The translations under genes were made by a program, and so were the position numbers. 54,125 bases of DNA. It comes from a virus. The notes beneath the pieces are model-generated. The model was not told the origin of the DNA, searched no databases, and was given only the letters and a program-made list of their open reading frames with translations. Of this stretch, positions 21,101 through 30,318 are shown piece by piece. Position 1 is the first letter of the stretch; each line of letters starts with the position of its first letter. The stretch lies in IMG/VR virus record IMGVR_UViG_3300020473_000037, positions 1 to 54,125 of that record; one strand, written 5' to 3'.

Positions 21101-24100
21101 TTATTCTATAATGTTCAGAAATCTGGATTTATTAGTACGGCAGATACAGACGTTTCCAATTATACAAATATCAAATATGGTGGTAGTGACTACAATGGCA
21201 CTTATGAAGTATATGGTATTGGTGTAACAGAATTTAGCGTATCTTTAAAAGAAATACCAGAGTCTCTTACTTACTCACAAACAAATACAGAAACTCTACA
21301 ATATACAACTAATTCACCAACTGCTAGAGGTGGTGTTGATAGAATACAACTTAACTATGGTGGAGCAGGATATAAGAAATTACCATCATTTGTAAGTATT
21401 GCATCAACAGAAGGTATTAATGCTAGTGTTTTACCTCAATCTAAAAATATTAATAGAATTGATGATGTTAGAATCCTTGATCCAGGATATGAATATTCAT
21501 CAGATCCTACATTAACTCCAGAAGCATTTGTTCCTCCTATAGTTTCTGTAATTGATAATACTAAGTTAACTGCTGTTGAAGTAATAGATGGTGGTGCAAA
21601 TTATACTGGTGCTCCTAATATAGATCTAGTTAATCCAGATACTGGTGAAAAGATAACAACTGGATACTTAGAGGCATTTATAAATCAAGGTTCTTCTTCT
21701 ATTTCTGGTGTTAATGTTATTCTAGAACCTAAAGGATTAGCTGCAGTTGAGCATAAGGTTTATACTGTAAATAATAATAACGGTCTTTCAGTCAGTAAGG
21801 CAGAGTATAATCCTACAACTGGAATTGTAACTTGTACTTTAACCACACCAGTTTTAGGATTTAGTACCGCACCATTTACTGTTGGTGAAAAGATATTTGT
21901 GGAAGGGATTCAGCAATATACTGATAGTACTATAACTGGTGGTAATGGGTTTAACTCAGCAGATAATGCTTATAAGTTCTTTGAAATAACAACATTTAAC
22001 AATGGAAATCCAGCAGAATTAGAGTATAATTTATCAGGAATTGCTACTAATCCTGGTGTTGCAAAAACATCTCAGAATACATACGCTAATGTTGTAAGTA
22101 TTAATGATTATCCAACATTTAAAGTAACACAAACAAGATCTGACTTCGATTTAGGTGAGAAATTATTAGCATTAATTGGTACTGATTATGTTGAAGTTGA
22201 TCTTATTGTAACTGAATCTAATGCTGATTCTATTAAAGTAAATGAAGATACCCCAGGTGCCTTTGATTTAACTCCTGGTCAATTAATAAAGGGTGTTAAT
22301 AGTGGAACTATTGCAACTGTTAATAGTGTAGATCTTAATAAAGCACAATTTGAAATTAATTATTCATTAAGACAGGATCAAGGATGGATTGATAATATTG
22401 GTAAGTTGAATGAAGATTATCAAGTTACTCCAGATAATGATTACTATCAGAATTTATCTTACACTGTTAAGAGTCCTATTACATACGAAGAAATAATAAA
22501 TCCAGTAAATCGTCTTCTTCATACTAGTGGACTTAAGAATTTTGCTGATGTAGGTATAACATCTAGTGTTAATGCTGGTGTAACTGCTGCTACAGAAGAT
22601 TTTGTAATTTCAGTTGATTTATTGGAAGAGAAGAGAGTAGATACTATTAATAACTTTGATCTTACACTTGATGTTGATACTTTTGGTGGTAAATCTAAAT
22701 TCTTGAAATTTAGAAATACGAAATTATCTCCTTATGTTGAATGTAGGACTAATAGGGTTTTGGAGATAGATGATATTAGTCCATTATTCTCTAATGCTCA
22801 AGCAAACTTAGATCCATTTATAGAATTACCTATTAATGATAATTATGCCAATTTCTTAGTTCAGGTAAGAAATCCAAATAACGGTAATATTCAAATATCT
22901 GATATTGTTCTCTTTAAGGATGAAAATGATGTATTTACTTTAGAAAGAGCAAAAGTACATAGTACTTCATCAGAATTAGGTGAAATAAAAGCAGAGATGG
23001 ATGCTGCTGATAATATAACACTTAAATTTACTCCTGATGATCCATTCCTTAATGATTATGATCTTAAAGTCTTTAAGAGTTCATTTAATACTGATCTTTC
23101 TGGAATAGGAACACAATCAATTGGATTTGTTGATTTAACAGGTGTAAACAAAATAGTAAGTGCTGGAACATCTCAATTAATTATTCAAGATAATACTACT
23201 GATATAGATGCTTATTTTGCTGCTATTGAAGTAGTTGATAAGGTAACGACACAATCAAATTATGTTGAGTTATATCTAACTCATGATGGAACAAATGTTT
23301 ATACTGGTGAGTATTATACAGATTCTGAAGATGGATCTATATCCAATTTCATAGGAACATTTACTTCTAATCTTAGTTCTAATATATTATCTTTAACTTA
23401 TGAAAATAATACTTCTAATCAAGTTGATGTTAGAACAAGAATTATTGGTATAGGAACAACTGCTGCTGGAATTGGAACATATAGATTTAAGAAAACAGGT
23501 CAATCTGATGGAACTGAAAGAACTGTTAATTTTGAAACTAATTATGAAAATCCAGTTGGATTAGGTACTACTACTGTTATTCAATTAGAAAAGAGTAAGA
23601 TATCGACTGTTAAGAGTTTTGTAAGGGTATCTACTGGAAATACCAGTGCAATGCATCAGGTAATGATGGCACATGATGGTACTGATAGTAAAGTTACCAC
23701 ATATCCATTCTTATCTATTGGTAGTACTTCTGGAATTGGTACATTTACCTCAGAGTATAGTGGATCAAACTGGAATTTAGTTTTCCATCCAGATGCTAAA
23801 TTTAGTTCTGGAAGTTTACAGATTCAAAGTTTCAATGAAGCAATCTATACTGATAGTGATTTGGTCAATATTCCACCAGACTTACAGTATGGAACAGCTA
23901 CAGATTCATTAAAACTTCTCCAATATAATGCTACTAATGGTACTAGAGTTGATAGAAAAGATTTTGAGATTAATTATAATGGAACACCAATTTTTGAAAA
24001 GAAATTTGATCCTTCAGATTCAGCAGTATTAAATCCAGTAACTGGTATTTTTACTATTAAAGATCACTTCTTTGAAACTGGTGAAAAGTTAATTTACACT

Positions 24101-27100
24101 CCAAATGATACTTTCTTGGGTGGTTCTATTACAGGTATTGGAACTCTTGCTTCTGGAGATATGCCTACAGATGTTTATGCAATTAAAGTTGATAAAGATA
24201 CATTTAAACTTGCATTATCTTTAGCAGAAGCTGATGCTGGACTTGGAAAGACATATGTATCTGTTGGTGCTGGTAATGCTCATGAATTGGAAATGAGTAA
24301 GAAACTTGAAAAGAGTTTACTTTCAATTGACGGTGTAATCCAATCTCCACTTGCATATACTCCAGTAAATACAACTTTATCATATGCATTAACTGATTCT
24401 GCAACTATATTTGGTGTTGCTGGTATTACATCTATTGCGACAAATAGTATTGTAAAAATAGATAATGAGTATATGAAAGTGACCAATGTTGGACTTGGTA
24501 CAACTTCTGTCGGACCAATAACAAATACTGGTACAGTTAATATATTGGAAGTAGAAAGAGGAGTTGTTGGATCTGCTGCAACATCACATAATACTAGTGC
24601 TTCTACTAGAGTGTATGGTGGATCTTATAATATGGTTGGAAATAAGGTTTATTTCACAGAATCTTTAATTGGAAAAAATACAACAGTTAAGAATTCTTCA
24701 AATCTTGCATTCCCAAGAGCTACATTTAACGGAAGAGTATATCTTAGAAAAAATTATAGTACAAACGTAGTTTTTGATGATATTTCTGAATCATTTACTG
24801 GAATAGGTCAAACTTATAGGGTAACTGTTGGTGGTGCTAATACTATTGGAATTACAACTGGAAGTAGTCTTGTCTTGTTGAATGGAATATTCCAAGATCC
24901 TTCCACTACTAATAATGCTAATAATAATTATGAGTATGTTGGGTCTGCATCTTCAACTAAGATATCATTTACTGGTATTACATCTACTAATGGTGAGATT
25001 ATTATTGATCCAAATAATGTTAACCAGAATCAACTTCCAAGAGGTGGTGTAATTGTATCTCTAGGATCTACTGGTGGATTAGGTATTGCACCTCTATCTG
25101 GAGCAAAAGTAAAACCAACACTTAATGTTACTAGAGGAATTGCTGGTATTTGTGGTATTCCTACAACTGGTAAGACTTATGGAATTACTACAGCATCATA
25201 CAATAATAATACTGGTGAAGTTGAAATTACAACTACAACAACTCATGAATTTAAGGAAGTAAATGAACCAATTAAACTATCTGGATTAGAATTTACTTGT
25301 GTTGGATCTCTTAATGTATCAAATGCTGTTTATAATCAAACTACTGGTGATTTAGTATTAACTGTTGGATCTCATAATAGACCAGTAGGTAGTGGAATTA
25401 CATTTAACAATAATTCACTAACCTTTAAGTGTAATCAAGATAATTACAGTTCTAATCACACATATCCTCGTGGTGCTACTGACCCTGTTGGTAATGGTGT
25501 AACTGCTTATATTACAGCAACAAGTGCTAATACACTTACAGTTAATGTTGGTGTTGGAACAACTGCTATTCACCAATTCGTAAGTGCTTCAAACCCTGCT
25601 ATTAACTTTGGCGGAGATCATACTGGTATAACAACAACATTCTTCCCAGATGCTTATGCAGATAGATCATTCCCAATTAGTGGTATTCTTTCTACTCGAA
25701 CATTTACCGCAAATGTTGGTGTAAGTACTATTCCACACCAATATGTTGGTGCAGGTACTGTTTATGAATATCATGCTGATTTAGAATGGGGTTCTGGATA
25801 TAGAAATCCAGTTTCTGTAGGTGTTACTGATATAGCTTACGGTCATAAGTTTGTTAGTGCAGCAACAGGTGCTATTACTGGTACAGGTGGTCCATTCACA
25901 CCAACAAATGCAGTATATGAATCTCATACTGGAACACTTACTTTAACTATTCCAAGTCACGGTAGAACTAGTGGTAATGTACAGATTGTAGAAAATTCAC
26001 TTACATTTACTTGTTCTAGAGATAATTATCAAACTGAACATACTTATCCACGTCCAGCATTTGTTCATCAATTTGTAAGTGCCGTTACTAATGCTGTTGA
26101 TGGAAATAAGACACCAACTGCTGCTACTTACAATGCTGCAACTGGTGCTTTAGAATTAACCTTTGGTAGTGCTCACGGAAAGAGTAATGGACAAACTATA
26201 ACGATTGCTAATAATTCTCTAACATTCAGATGTTCAAAAGATAATTATACATCAGATCATACTTATCCAAGAACAACTGACCCTGCATCTGGTGCTAACT
26301 TAACAGTTTCTGGTGCTACTTCAACCAAATTAACAGTTAATGTCGGTAAGTCCAGAACAGGAGACCCTGCTGCTGGTGCTCAGAACCTAGCAATTACTGT
26401 AATTGATACAGATACCTTATCAGTTAATGTTGGTGCTGGTGGTGGAGCAGGAACAGGTGCTGTAGTAACAGCAACTGTAGTAGATAATACTCATAATTAT
26501 GTTGGTGGTACAGCAACAGGTGCGATAATACCAAATGCTTGGGGTACTACACCATTTAATGTTAATGCTGCGACTTATAATCCAGAAACTGGTATTTTAG
26601 TTGTAACAACCACTTCTAATCATGGTTTAAGTGCTAGTGATACTATTGGTATTAAGACATCTTCTCTCACATTTACTTGTGCTCAAGATAATCATAATAG
26701 CAATCATTCATATCCTAGAGTTGGTGATCCTATAGATGGACTTATAAACTTAGCGATTACAACTCCAACAGCAAATACAATTTCTGTTAATGTTGGTAAA
26801 GCACCTAAAGGAACTGGTGGTGCATTGAAATTTGATATTACTGGTGTTGGTACTGATTATGTAAATCCAAAGATATTTGTAGATTCTCCATCTTATTCAA
26901 ATCTTGGAATAACTGGTGTTTCTAGAAGAGGTATTGGTTCTACTACAGATACTGGAACAGGTGTTAAATTATCTGTTGCTGTTGGTGGTGCTAATACAGC
27001 AGGTATTGGATCTACATCATTTACTGTTACCGAATTTGATATTCACAATTATGGATATAACTTTAGAGAAGGAGATGTATTTAAACCAGTTGGATTAGTT

Positions 27101-28720
27101 ACAGATAGGTTCCGTAATAGTTCTGCTATGGATGATTTTGAACTTACTGTTCTTAACACATATAATGATAAATTCTCTTCTTGGAATATGGGTGAATTTG
27201 ATTATATTGATTCTATTAAGGATCTTCAGGATGGAGCAAAAACTAGATTCCCATTATTCTATAACTCAACATTATTAAGTTTTGAAATTGATCCTAATGA
27301 TCAAAATTCTTCTCTAATTGATCTTAATGCACTATTATTAGTAATTGTAAATGGTGTAGTACAAGATCCTGGCGAATCTTACACGTTTGATGGGGGAACT
27401 TCATTTGCATTTAAGGTTGCACCTGGTCCCGAAGATAATATTTCAGTATTCTTCTATAAAGGAACAGATGGTGTTGATAGTACAATAGTTGGTGCTGGTT
27501 CATCAGTATTCCCAACAATTAAACATGGTGACGTTATACAAGTATCTAAATTTGCAACTGCTGGTATAACAACTACTCAAGATCCAAGAACAATTTACTC
27601 TGTTGCTGCATCAGATAAGGTAGAAACTAATCTATACGGTGGAGTAGGTATTGATGAGGTTAATTATAAACCAGTAAATTGGACTAAGCAGAAAATTGAT
27701 AAGAGAGTCGGTGGAGATATTGTTTATAAAACAAGAGATTCTATAGAATCTTTAGTATATCCAACTTCTAGAATAATTGGAGATTTAGGTACAACAGACA
27801 CTCAATTATTTGTTGATAATGCAAGATTCTTTAATTATGAAGAAGATTGGTCTACTATTACAATTAATAGTGTTGGTGGATTGATTGTTAGTGGAGAAAC
27901 CCCAGTTGCTGCAGGATTAACTGCAACAGTAGGTGCTGGAGGAACAATATCCGCATTAACAATAACAGGTGGTGGTAGTGGATATGTAGGAGCAACAACT
28001 TCTATTTCAATATCTGCACCTCATGCTATAGGAGCTGGTGTTGGAGCAACTGCAACTGCAACAGCAACTATTACTAATGGAATAATAACTAATACTACTA
28101 TTACAAATGGTGGTATTGGATATACAGTAACTGCTCCTCCTCAAGTAATTGCACCTTTCCCATCATACAATAAAGAAGATATTGATTCTATTAGTACAAT
28201 TCAGGGATATGATGGTGTTGTTACTGGAATTGCAGTAACTGATGGGGTAGGAACTCATGATCTTGCAATTAAGTTCACTCTTCAAATGGATATTACAAAT
28301 AATCCAAATGCAGCACTTAATCAGTTACAAGCTGGATATCCAATTTATATTTTTGATACCCAAGTTGGTCATGGAGTAACTTCAGTTTCTAGTAATAATG
28401 CAACAGTTGTTGGAGTTGGTACTACATGTGTAGATAATGTCTATAAGATAAATTCTATATCACTTAGTTCTCCTCTCGCTATTGTTACCTGTAATGTTGA
28501 TACTGGAATTACCAGTACTGGAATTAGTACTTCTGTTGGAATAGGAAGTGCAATTGGTAGATTCTCTTGGGGAAGACTATCAGGATTCAGTAGATCTACT
28601 GATCCAATTTCTATTGGTGTAACAGGTCGCATTACATCTGGATTATCTACATATCCATCAATCCAAAGAAGAGATTACGGTCTAAGAAGCACTGGTGCTA
28701 CAAGAAAGGATCTCGGCTAG
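15128..28720 (+). CDS. gp7: Giant baseplate wedge protein at the gp7 position (4530 aa)
   Basis: The frame is open for 4530 codons between gp6 and gp8, the place of gp7 (1032 aa in T4). The first 250 residues (PEFLLSESPKAVDFLKQYY, then GTEESFRILFNILYN) look like the conserved wedge part. After that come many beta-rich modules. GxGY..P repeats lie near residues 750, 945, 1055, 2080 and 4280-4340. HG...GDxVxY modules with YYVxxx..L are scattered throughout. A YHYH-type segment (PIIGWAYDGNPIYGPYGY) lies near 1253-1272. Four LTFxCxxDNYxSxHTYPR modules lie between about 3400 and 3880. The C-terminus (GRFSWGRLSGFSRS..IQRRDYGLR) resembles other cyanophage homologues as I remember them. It probably forms the wedge arm plus a large outer decoration or adhesin. 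Assignment to gp7 is by position and N-terminus. Confidence 0.75.
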   Translation: MITTGFDKRVQVQQIIDNQLPEFLLSESPKAVDFLKQYYISQEYQGGNIDITDNLDQYLRLDNLTPEVIVAETTLSTGIDVSATTVDVVTTKGFPSEYGLFKIDDEVFTYTGITTNSFTGCIRGFSGITTYHAEDNPGELVFSDTSATSHISGATVNNLSALFLKEFYKKTKSTLTPGLEDTEFVSNLDVSNFIKESHSLYQSKGTEESFRILFNILYNVTPKVVDLEQYLLKPSAAEFIRRELVLAEVISGDVNALAGQTIIKSTDSATRASVSEIEPFTRNGKTYYKLGLFVGFNDVDLIEGTFNIPGKTKVINPVSVGSSVITVDSTIGFGATGTVICGVNTAVSYSSKSINQFFGCSNIVDAIKVADDLRSDEVYFGYEDGDVTKKVEFRITGVLSKFVPVSDIKLSSEGEKITVKNVGEKILNPDSDKTKKEIFANTWIYNTSSRFVIENITGSTAVLFTRDIDKSSLKIDDEIEILQRGSQIIAATGTVGNITPSTRSIDIDNLVLASGQTSLPAAGEEYDLRRKLKRAFSSTEDIEFGNYVLTSDVSNVYNKADTDFYVASNSLPAYDITASLAKGILPEATSIAPTFYLQGYSNATLNYSILSFPSNLPFITGDEVYYEPQGTAIPGLSTGVYYVEVLSNANQIKLYTSRSFIPISDCVKFNVLSAGSGTHTFTLVSSRNKKIGAQKLLKKFPLNPNLKNGKGTKTNPGTTGMLVNGVEITNYKSDNKIFYGPIENVKIFNSGSGYDVLNPPNLSVSSPGTGTTALVHPVMDGTVTDVLVDPQNFDIDKVISVTIAGGNGEGAILAPIIGKRKREIFFDARLHTNSGGINVNTDTLTFLDSHNLSNAQPISYFRDNNPAVGIGSFFGSNLDQSKTLINNAVYYPQIVDALTIKLYETLSDYNAGINTVGFTTVGKSGTHRFKVFNEENTLKDIRVIDPGKGYQNRELKVKPVGINTITSTINFVDHGFNEGDKIVYDTAVGVGSTIPTKISELAKYTGITTTSNFYQVIKITDDKFRLSNAGLGGTITSNYVRNNYIKFTDKGTGYQVFKYPDIKLDIKYELANTNVGVITATPLVRGPIVDAYLYEKGTGYGSDVLNLEKTATITVKTGKEAELKPIITDGKVTYVEIQNGGKEYTAAPDLSLVGIGTGLGGKLRAVVTNGKITDVIIVDPGLKYQQDKVSIKVVPPGKNVKIEPFIRGLTVNNFSRYGNEALIETTDQLEYSFVGYSTAIGNDVYSDDGLKHSPIIGWAYDGNPIYGPYGYNDGKDENSGIRILKPGYVTNTSKIEDRPAISSFGAGFFVEDYEFDSSGDLDEYNGRYSRTPEFPNGIYAYFAGITTDTRLARFPYFIGDKFRSNVVEENYSINQRDFDFKAHNLIRNTYPYKVSDPHADNDFIIESNEIIDQTSVIEGTTKGNIDSFQIISSGSGYKMGDSFTFDNTGTSGGGLNAQIARIKGKDITDITTEIKNHNDPIFVWKNSNEVSAYISTSHPLVTNENIAISGIRTEGTIGDTSTFTIKNLAGSHSIGVTTARTVLFQDVPTSAATGIVTDIYVSTIPDQISVGSSITIGTENLKVLKTFNTRSILRVQRGIAGSAHTASSFVDLVPSYLTIPVETPYFDSKVDDVEYFNPHQSIGIGTPVGIGTTTLYTRGEVSELVNIPTHSIYLPNHPFRQAQEVVLRKPATGYALTVTTDENATNWLLPDPANGNSQTVYVINKSPDYIGIATQVGLTTNTSGVAFVSNGNRVGTSDFRYSLETNYTQITGVLQQITATAGVSTAHGLLKGDEITFEVRPDQSVGIGTSVSIDVRYDELNETVLINPISTNSSGVNVDLNQFTLNSHGYKTGDKVYYTSPSVAGGLTDKRTYYVYNQGNDAFKLCDTRLDALSVPPLIKNITSNGGGSAKHEFSLVNPRISVLENNNLVFDVSHTSLDGYDFKLFYDNEYKNEFVSTGKTDSFTVTGVGTVGVTTTATLTLNYSNINPKSLFYNVQKSGFISTADTDVSNYTNIKYGGSDYNGTYEVYGIGVTEFSVSLKEIPESLTYSQTNTETLQYTTNSPTARGGVDRIQLNYGGAGYKKLPSFVSIASTEGINASVLPQSKNINRIDDVRILDPGYEYSSDPTLTPEAFVPPIVSVIDNTKLTAVEVIDGGANYTGAPNIDLVNPDTGEKITTGYLEAFINQGSSSISGVNVILEPKGLAAVEHKVYTVNNNNGLSVSKAEYNPTTGIVTCTLTTPVLGFSTAPFTVGEKIFVEGIQQYTDSTITGGNGFNSADNAYKFFEITTFNNGNPAELEYNLSGIATNPGVAKTSQNTYANVVSINDYPTFKVTQTRSDFDLGEKLLALIGTDYVEVDLIVTESNADSIKVNEDTPGAFDLTPGQLIKGVNSGTIATVNSVDLNKAQFEINYSLRQDQGWIDNIGKLNEDYQVTPDNDYYQNLSYTVKSPITYEEIINPVNRLLHTSGLKNFADVGITSSVNAGVTAATEDFVISVDLLEEKRVDTINNFDLTLDVDTFGGKSKFLKFRNTKLSPYVECRTNRVLEIDDISPLFSNAQANLDPFIELPINDNYANFLVQVRNPNNGNIQISDIVLFKDENDVFTLERAKVHSTSSELGEIKAEMDAADNITLKFTPDDPFLNDYDLKVFKSSFNTDLSGIGTQSIGFVDLTGVNKIVSAGTSQLIIQDNTTDIDAYFAAIEVVDKVTTQSNYVELYLTHDGTNVYTGEYYTDSEDGSISNFIGTFTSNLSSNILSLTYENNTSNQVDVRTRIIGIGTTAAGIGTYRFKKTGQSDGTERTVNFETNYENPVGLGTTTVIQLEKSKISTVKSFVRVSTGNTSAMHQVMMAHDGTDSKVTTYPFLSIGSTSGIGTFTSEYSGSNWNLVFHPDAKFSSGSLQIQSFNEAIYTDSDLVNIPPDLQYGTATDSLKLLQYNATNGTRVDRKDFEINYNGTPIFEKKFDPSDSAVLNPVTGIFTIKDHFFETGEKLIYTPNDTFLGGSITGIGTLASGDMPTDVYAIKVDKDTFKLALSLAEADAGLGKTYVSVGAGNAHELEMSKKLEKSLLSIDGVIQSPLAYTPVNTTLSYALTDSATIFGVAGITSIATNSIVKIDNEYMKVTNVGLGTTSVGPITNTGTVNILEVERGVVGSAATSHNTSASTRVYGGSYNMVGNKVYFTESLIGKNTTVKNSSNLAFPRATFNGRVYLRKNYSTNVVFDDISESFTGIGQTYRVTVGGANTIGITTGSSLVLLNGIFQDPSTTNNANNNYEYVGSASSTKISFTGITSTNGEIIIDPNNVNQNQLPRGGVIVSLGSTGGLGIAPLSGAKVKPTLNVTRGIAGICGIPTTGKTYGITTASYNNNTGEVEITTTTTHEFKEVNEPIKLSGLEFTCVGSLNVSNAVYNQTTGDLVLTVGSHNRPVGSGITFNNNSLTFKCNQDNYSSNHTYPRGATDPVGNGVTAYITATSANTLTVNVGVGTTAIHQFVSASNPAINFGGDHTGITTTFFPDAYADRSFPISGILSTRTFTANVGVSTIPHQYVGAGTVYEYHADLEWGSGYRNPVSVGVTDIAYGHKFVSAATGAITGTGGPFTPTNAVYESHTGTLTLTIPSHGRTSGNVQIVENSLTFTCSRDNYQTEHTYPRPAFVHQFVSAVTNAVDGNKTPTAATYNAATGALELTFGSAHGKSNGQTITIANNSLTFRCSKDNYTSDHTYPRTTDPASGANLTVSGATSTKLTVNVGKSRTGDPAAGAQNLAITVIDTDTLSVNVGAGGGAGTGAVVTATVVDNTHNYVGGTATGAIIPNAWGTTPFNVNAATYNPETGILVVTTTSNHGLSASDTIGIKTSSLTFTCAQDNHNSNHSYPRVGDPIDGLINLAITTPTANTISVNVGKAPKGTGGALKFDITGVGTDYVNPKIFVDSPSYSNLGITGVSRRGIGSTTDTGTGVKLSVAVGGANTAGIGSTSFTVTEFDIHNYGYNFREGDVFKPVGLVTDRFRNSSAMDDFELTVLNTYNDKFSSWNMGEFDYIDSIKDLQDGAKTRFPLFYNSTLLSFEIDPNDQNSSLIDLNALLLVIVNGVVQDPGESYTFDGGTSFAFKVAPGPEDNISVFFYKGTDGVDSTIVGAGSSVFPTIKHGDVIQVSKFATAGITTTQDPRTIYSVAASDKVETNLYGGVGIDEVNYKPVNWTKQKIDKRVGGDIVYKTRDSIESLVYPTSRIIGDLGTTDTQLFVDNARFFNYEEDWSTITINSVGGLIVSGETPVAAGLTATVGAGGTISALTITGGGSGYVGATTSISISAPHAIGAGVGATATATATITNGIITNTTITNGGIGYTVTAPPQVIAPFPSYNKEDIDSISTIQGYDGVVTGIAVTDGVGTHDLAIKFTLQMDITNNPNAALNQLQAGYPIYIFDTQVGHGVTSVSSNNATVVGVGTTCVDNVYKINSISLSSPLAIVTCNVDTGITSTGISTSVGIGSAIGRFSWGRLSGFSRSTDPISIGVTGRITSGLSTYPSIQRRDYGLRSTGATRKDLG
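25160..26860 (+). repeat. Repeated LTFxC-DNYxSxHTYPR modules in the giant protein
   Basis: Four diverged copies contain LTFKCNQDNYSSNHTYPR, LTFTCSRDNYQTEHTYPR, LTFRCSKDNYTSDHTYPR and LTFTCAQDNHNSNHSYPR (at about 25420, 26000, 26220 and 26665). Each is preceded by a xATYNxxTGxLxLT strand pair, and three are followed by a TLTVNVG strand. A fifth, truncated copy (TASYNNNTGEVEITTTTTHEF) starts near 25190. Copy 2 lacks the C-terminal strand region. The copies are too diverged at DNA level to be recent, but the unit length of roughly 100-140 residues is clear. Confidence 0.75.
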
Positions 28721-28728
28721 TATAAATA
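28721..28728 (+). promoter_or_regulatory. Late promoter box TATAAATA (gp8)
   Basis: A perfect T4 late box directly abutting the stop codon of the giant protein (TAG at 28718-28720). The gp8 ATG is 19 bases after the box. Confidence 0.85.
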
Positions 28729-28746
28729 CAGAAAAAAGCTAATAAT

Positions 28747-30312
28747 ATGGCTGCTATTGTAACAGATCAATTTAGAATACTGAATGCTAATAACTTTGTA
28801 GAGACAGTAGAAAACTCTACAAATTCTTATTACGTATTTCTAGGTCTTGATAACCCATCCTCTGTTGGTTTTGGGAGAACATCTACATGGGATACAAATA
28901 CTCCCAATCCTGTAGATAATTTCAATAATATGAATCATGTTGGTGACACCATGATGTTTGGTAAGAAAGTAACGAGTGCTAATATTAGAAGGTTGGTCAG
29001 AAGAGTTAATTGGACTCAAGGATCCAGATATGAAATGTATCGTCATGATTACAGTATTACTAATCTTTCACCGATTACACGTTCTGCAAGATTATATGAT
29101 GCAAACTATTATGTAATGAATAAGAACTACGATGTTTATATTTGTATTGATAATGGTGCTACTGGAATAAGTACGACTGGTAATGCTTCACAAGATGAAC
29201 CACTATTTACTGATTTGGAACCATCAAGAGCAGGTGAGAGTGGTGATGGATATATTTGGAAGTATCTTTTCACAGTACCTCCTAGTGATATTATAAAATT
29301 TGATTCTACAGAATATATTTCTGTTCCTAATAATTGGTCTACTGCTACTGATACTCAGATACAATCTGTTAGAGAGAATGGTGATTCTGATTTAAATAAC
29401 AATCAAATTAAAAAAGTTTATGTTGATCAGCAAGGTTCTGGTTATTCTCAAAATGTTATAGGTAAAGAAGTTGATATTATAGGTGATGGTAGTGGTGCTA
29501 AAGTTGTCTTAGATACTAATAGTTCTGGACAAATAACTAAAACTACTGTTTCTTCTGGTGGTAAAAACTATAGTTTTGGAATGGTTGATTTAGGACCAAT
29601 TGGAAACTCTGCAGTTTCTGCTGGTAATTATGCTAAATTAATTCCAATTATTCCACCATCAAAAGGACATGGATTTGATTTATATAAAGAATTGGGAACA
29701 GATAAGATCCTAATCTATGCTAGATTTGATGATTCTACTAGAGATTTCCCAGTTGATACTAAATTTGCACAGATTGGAATTGTAAAAAATCCAACTGTAA
29801 CTGGATCTGCAACAACATTTACTGATAATCAATATTCATCAGTAAATTCAGTTAAATTATCAACATCAAGTGGAACTCCTACTATTGGTGAAAAAATCAA
29901 TCAAATAGTGACTGGAGGTACTGCAGAAGGATACATTGTATCCTATAGTACAGATACTAAAGTTTTAAAATACTTCCAAGACAGATCGTTGTATTTTAAT
30001 CAAACAACTTTAGATCAAACTGATTATGTTGGGGTTACTACAGAAGCTAAGGTTTTATCTTTTGAATCTTCAGCAAATAATATAGTTGCACCTGGAAGCG
30101 GATTCCAAGGATCCGTTGATACTAATTTCACTGGAATTAGTACAAACCCAACAGGTAACAAACTTATACCTCTCGGAGTTAACTTTACAAATGGACTTGC
30201 AAGTCCTGAGATAAATAAAGGGTCAGGTGAAATAATCTATCTAGACAATAGACCAACTATCACCAGAAACTCTCGACAAAAAGAAGACGTTAAGATCATC
30301 TTGGAATTCTAA
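28747..30312 (+). CDS. gp8: Baseplate wedge protein gp8
   Basis: The N-terminus (AAIVTDQFRILNANNFVE, then SYYVFLGLDNP) and the C-terminus (GEIIYLDNRPTITRNSRQKE..IKIILEF) are the parts I know from gp8 of T4-like phages. At 521 residues it is longer than T4 gp8 (334). The extra length lies in the middle, which carries a GSGYSQNVIGKEVDI repeat of the type seen in the giant protein and gp14. gp8 dimers link gp7 and gp10 in the wedge. Confidence 0.85.
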   Translation: MAAIVTDQFRILNANNFVETVENSTNSYYVFLGLDNPSSVGFGRTSTWDTNTPNPVDNFNNMNHVGDTMMFGKKVTSANIRRLVRRVNWTQGSRYEMYRHDYSITNLSPITRSARLYDANYYVMNKNYDVYICIDNGATGISTTGNASQDEPLFTDLEPSRAGESGDGYIWKYLFTVPPSDIIKFDSTEYISVPNNWSTATDTQIQSVRENGDSDLNNNQIKKVYVDQQGSGYSQNVIGKEVDIIGDGSGAKVVLDTNSSGQITKTTVSSGGKNYSFGMVDLGPIGNSAVSAGNYAKLIPIIPPSKGHGFDLYKELGTDKILIYARFDDSTRDFPVDTKFAQIGIVKNPTVTGSATTFTDNQYSSVNSVKLSTSSGTPTIGEKINQIVTGGTAEGYIVSYSTDTKVLKYFQDRSLYFNQTTLDQTDYVGVTTEAKVLSFESSANNIVAPGSGFQGSVDTNFTGISTNPTGNKLIPLGVNFTNGLASPEINKGSGEIIYLDNRPTITRNSRQKEDVKIILEF

Positions 30313-30318
30313 AGTAAA

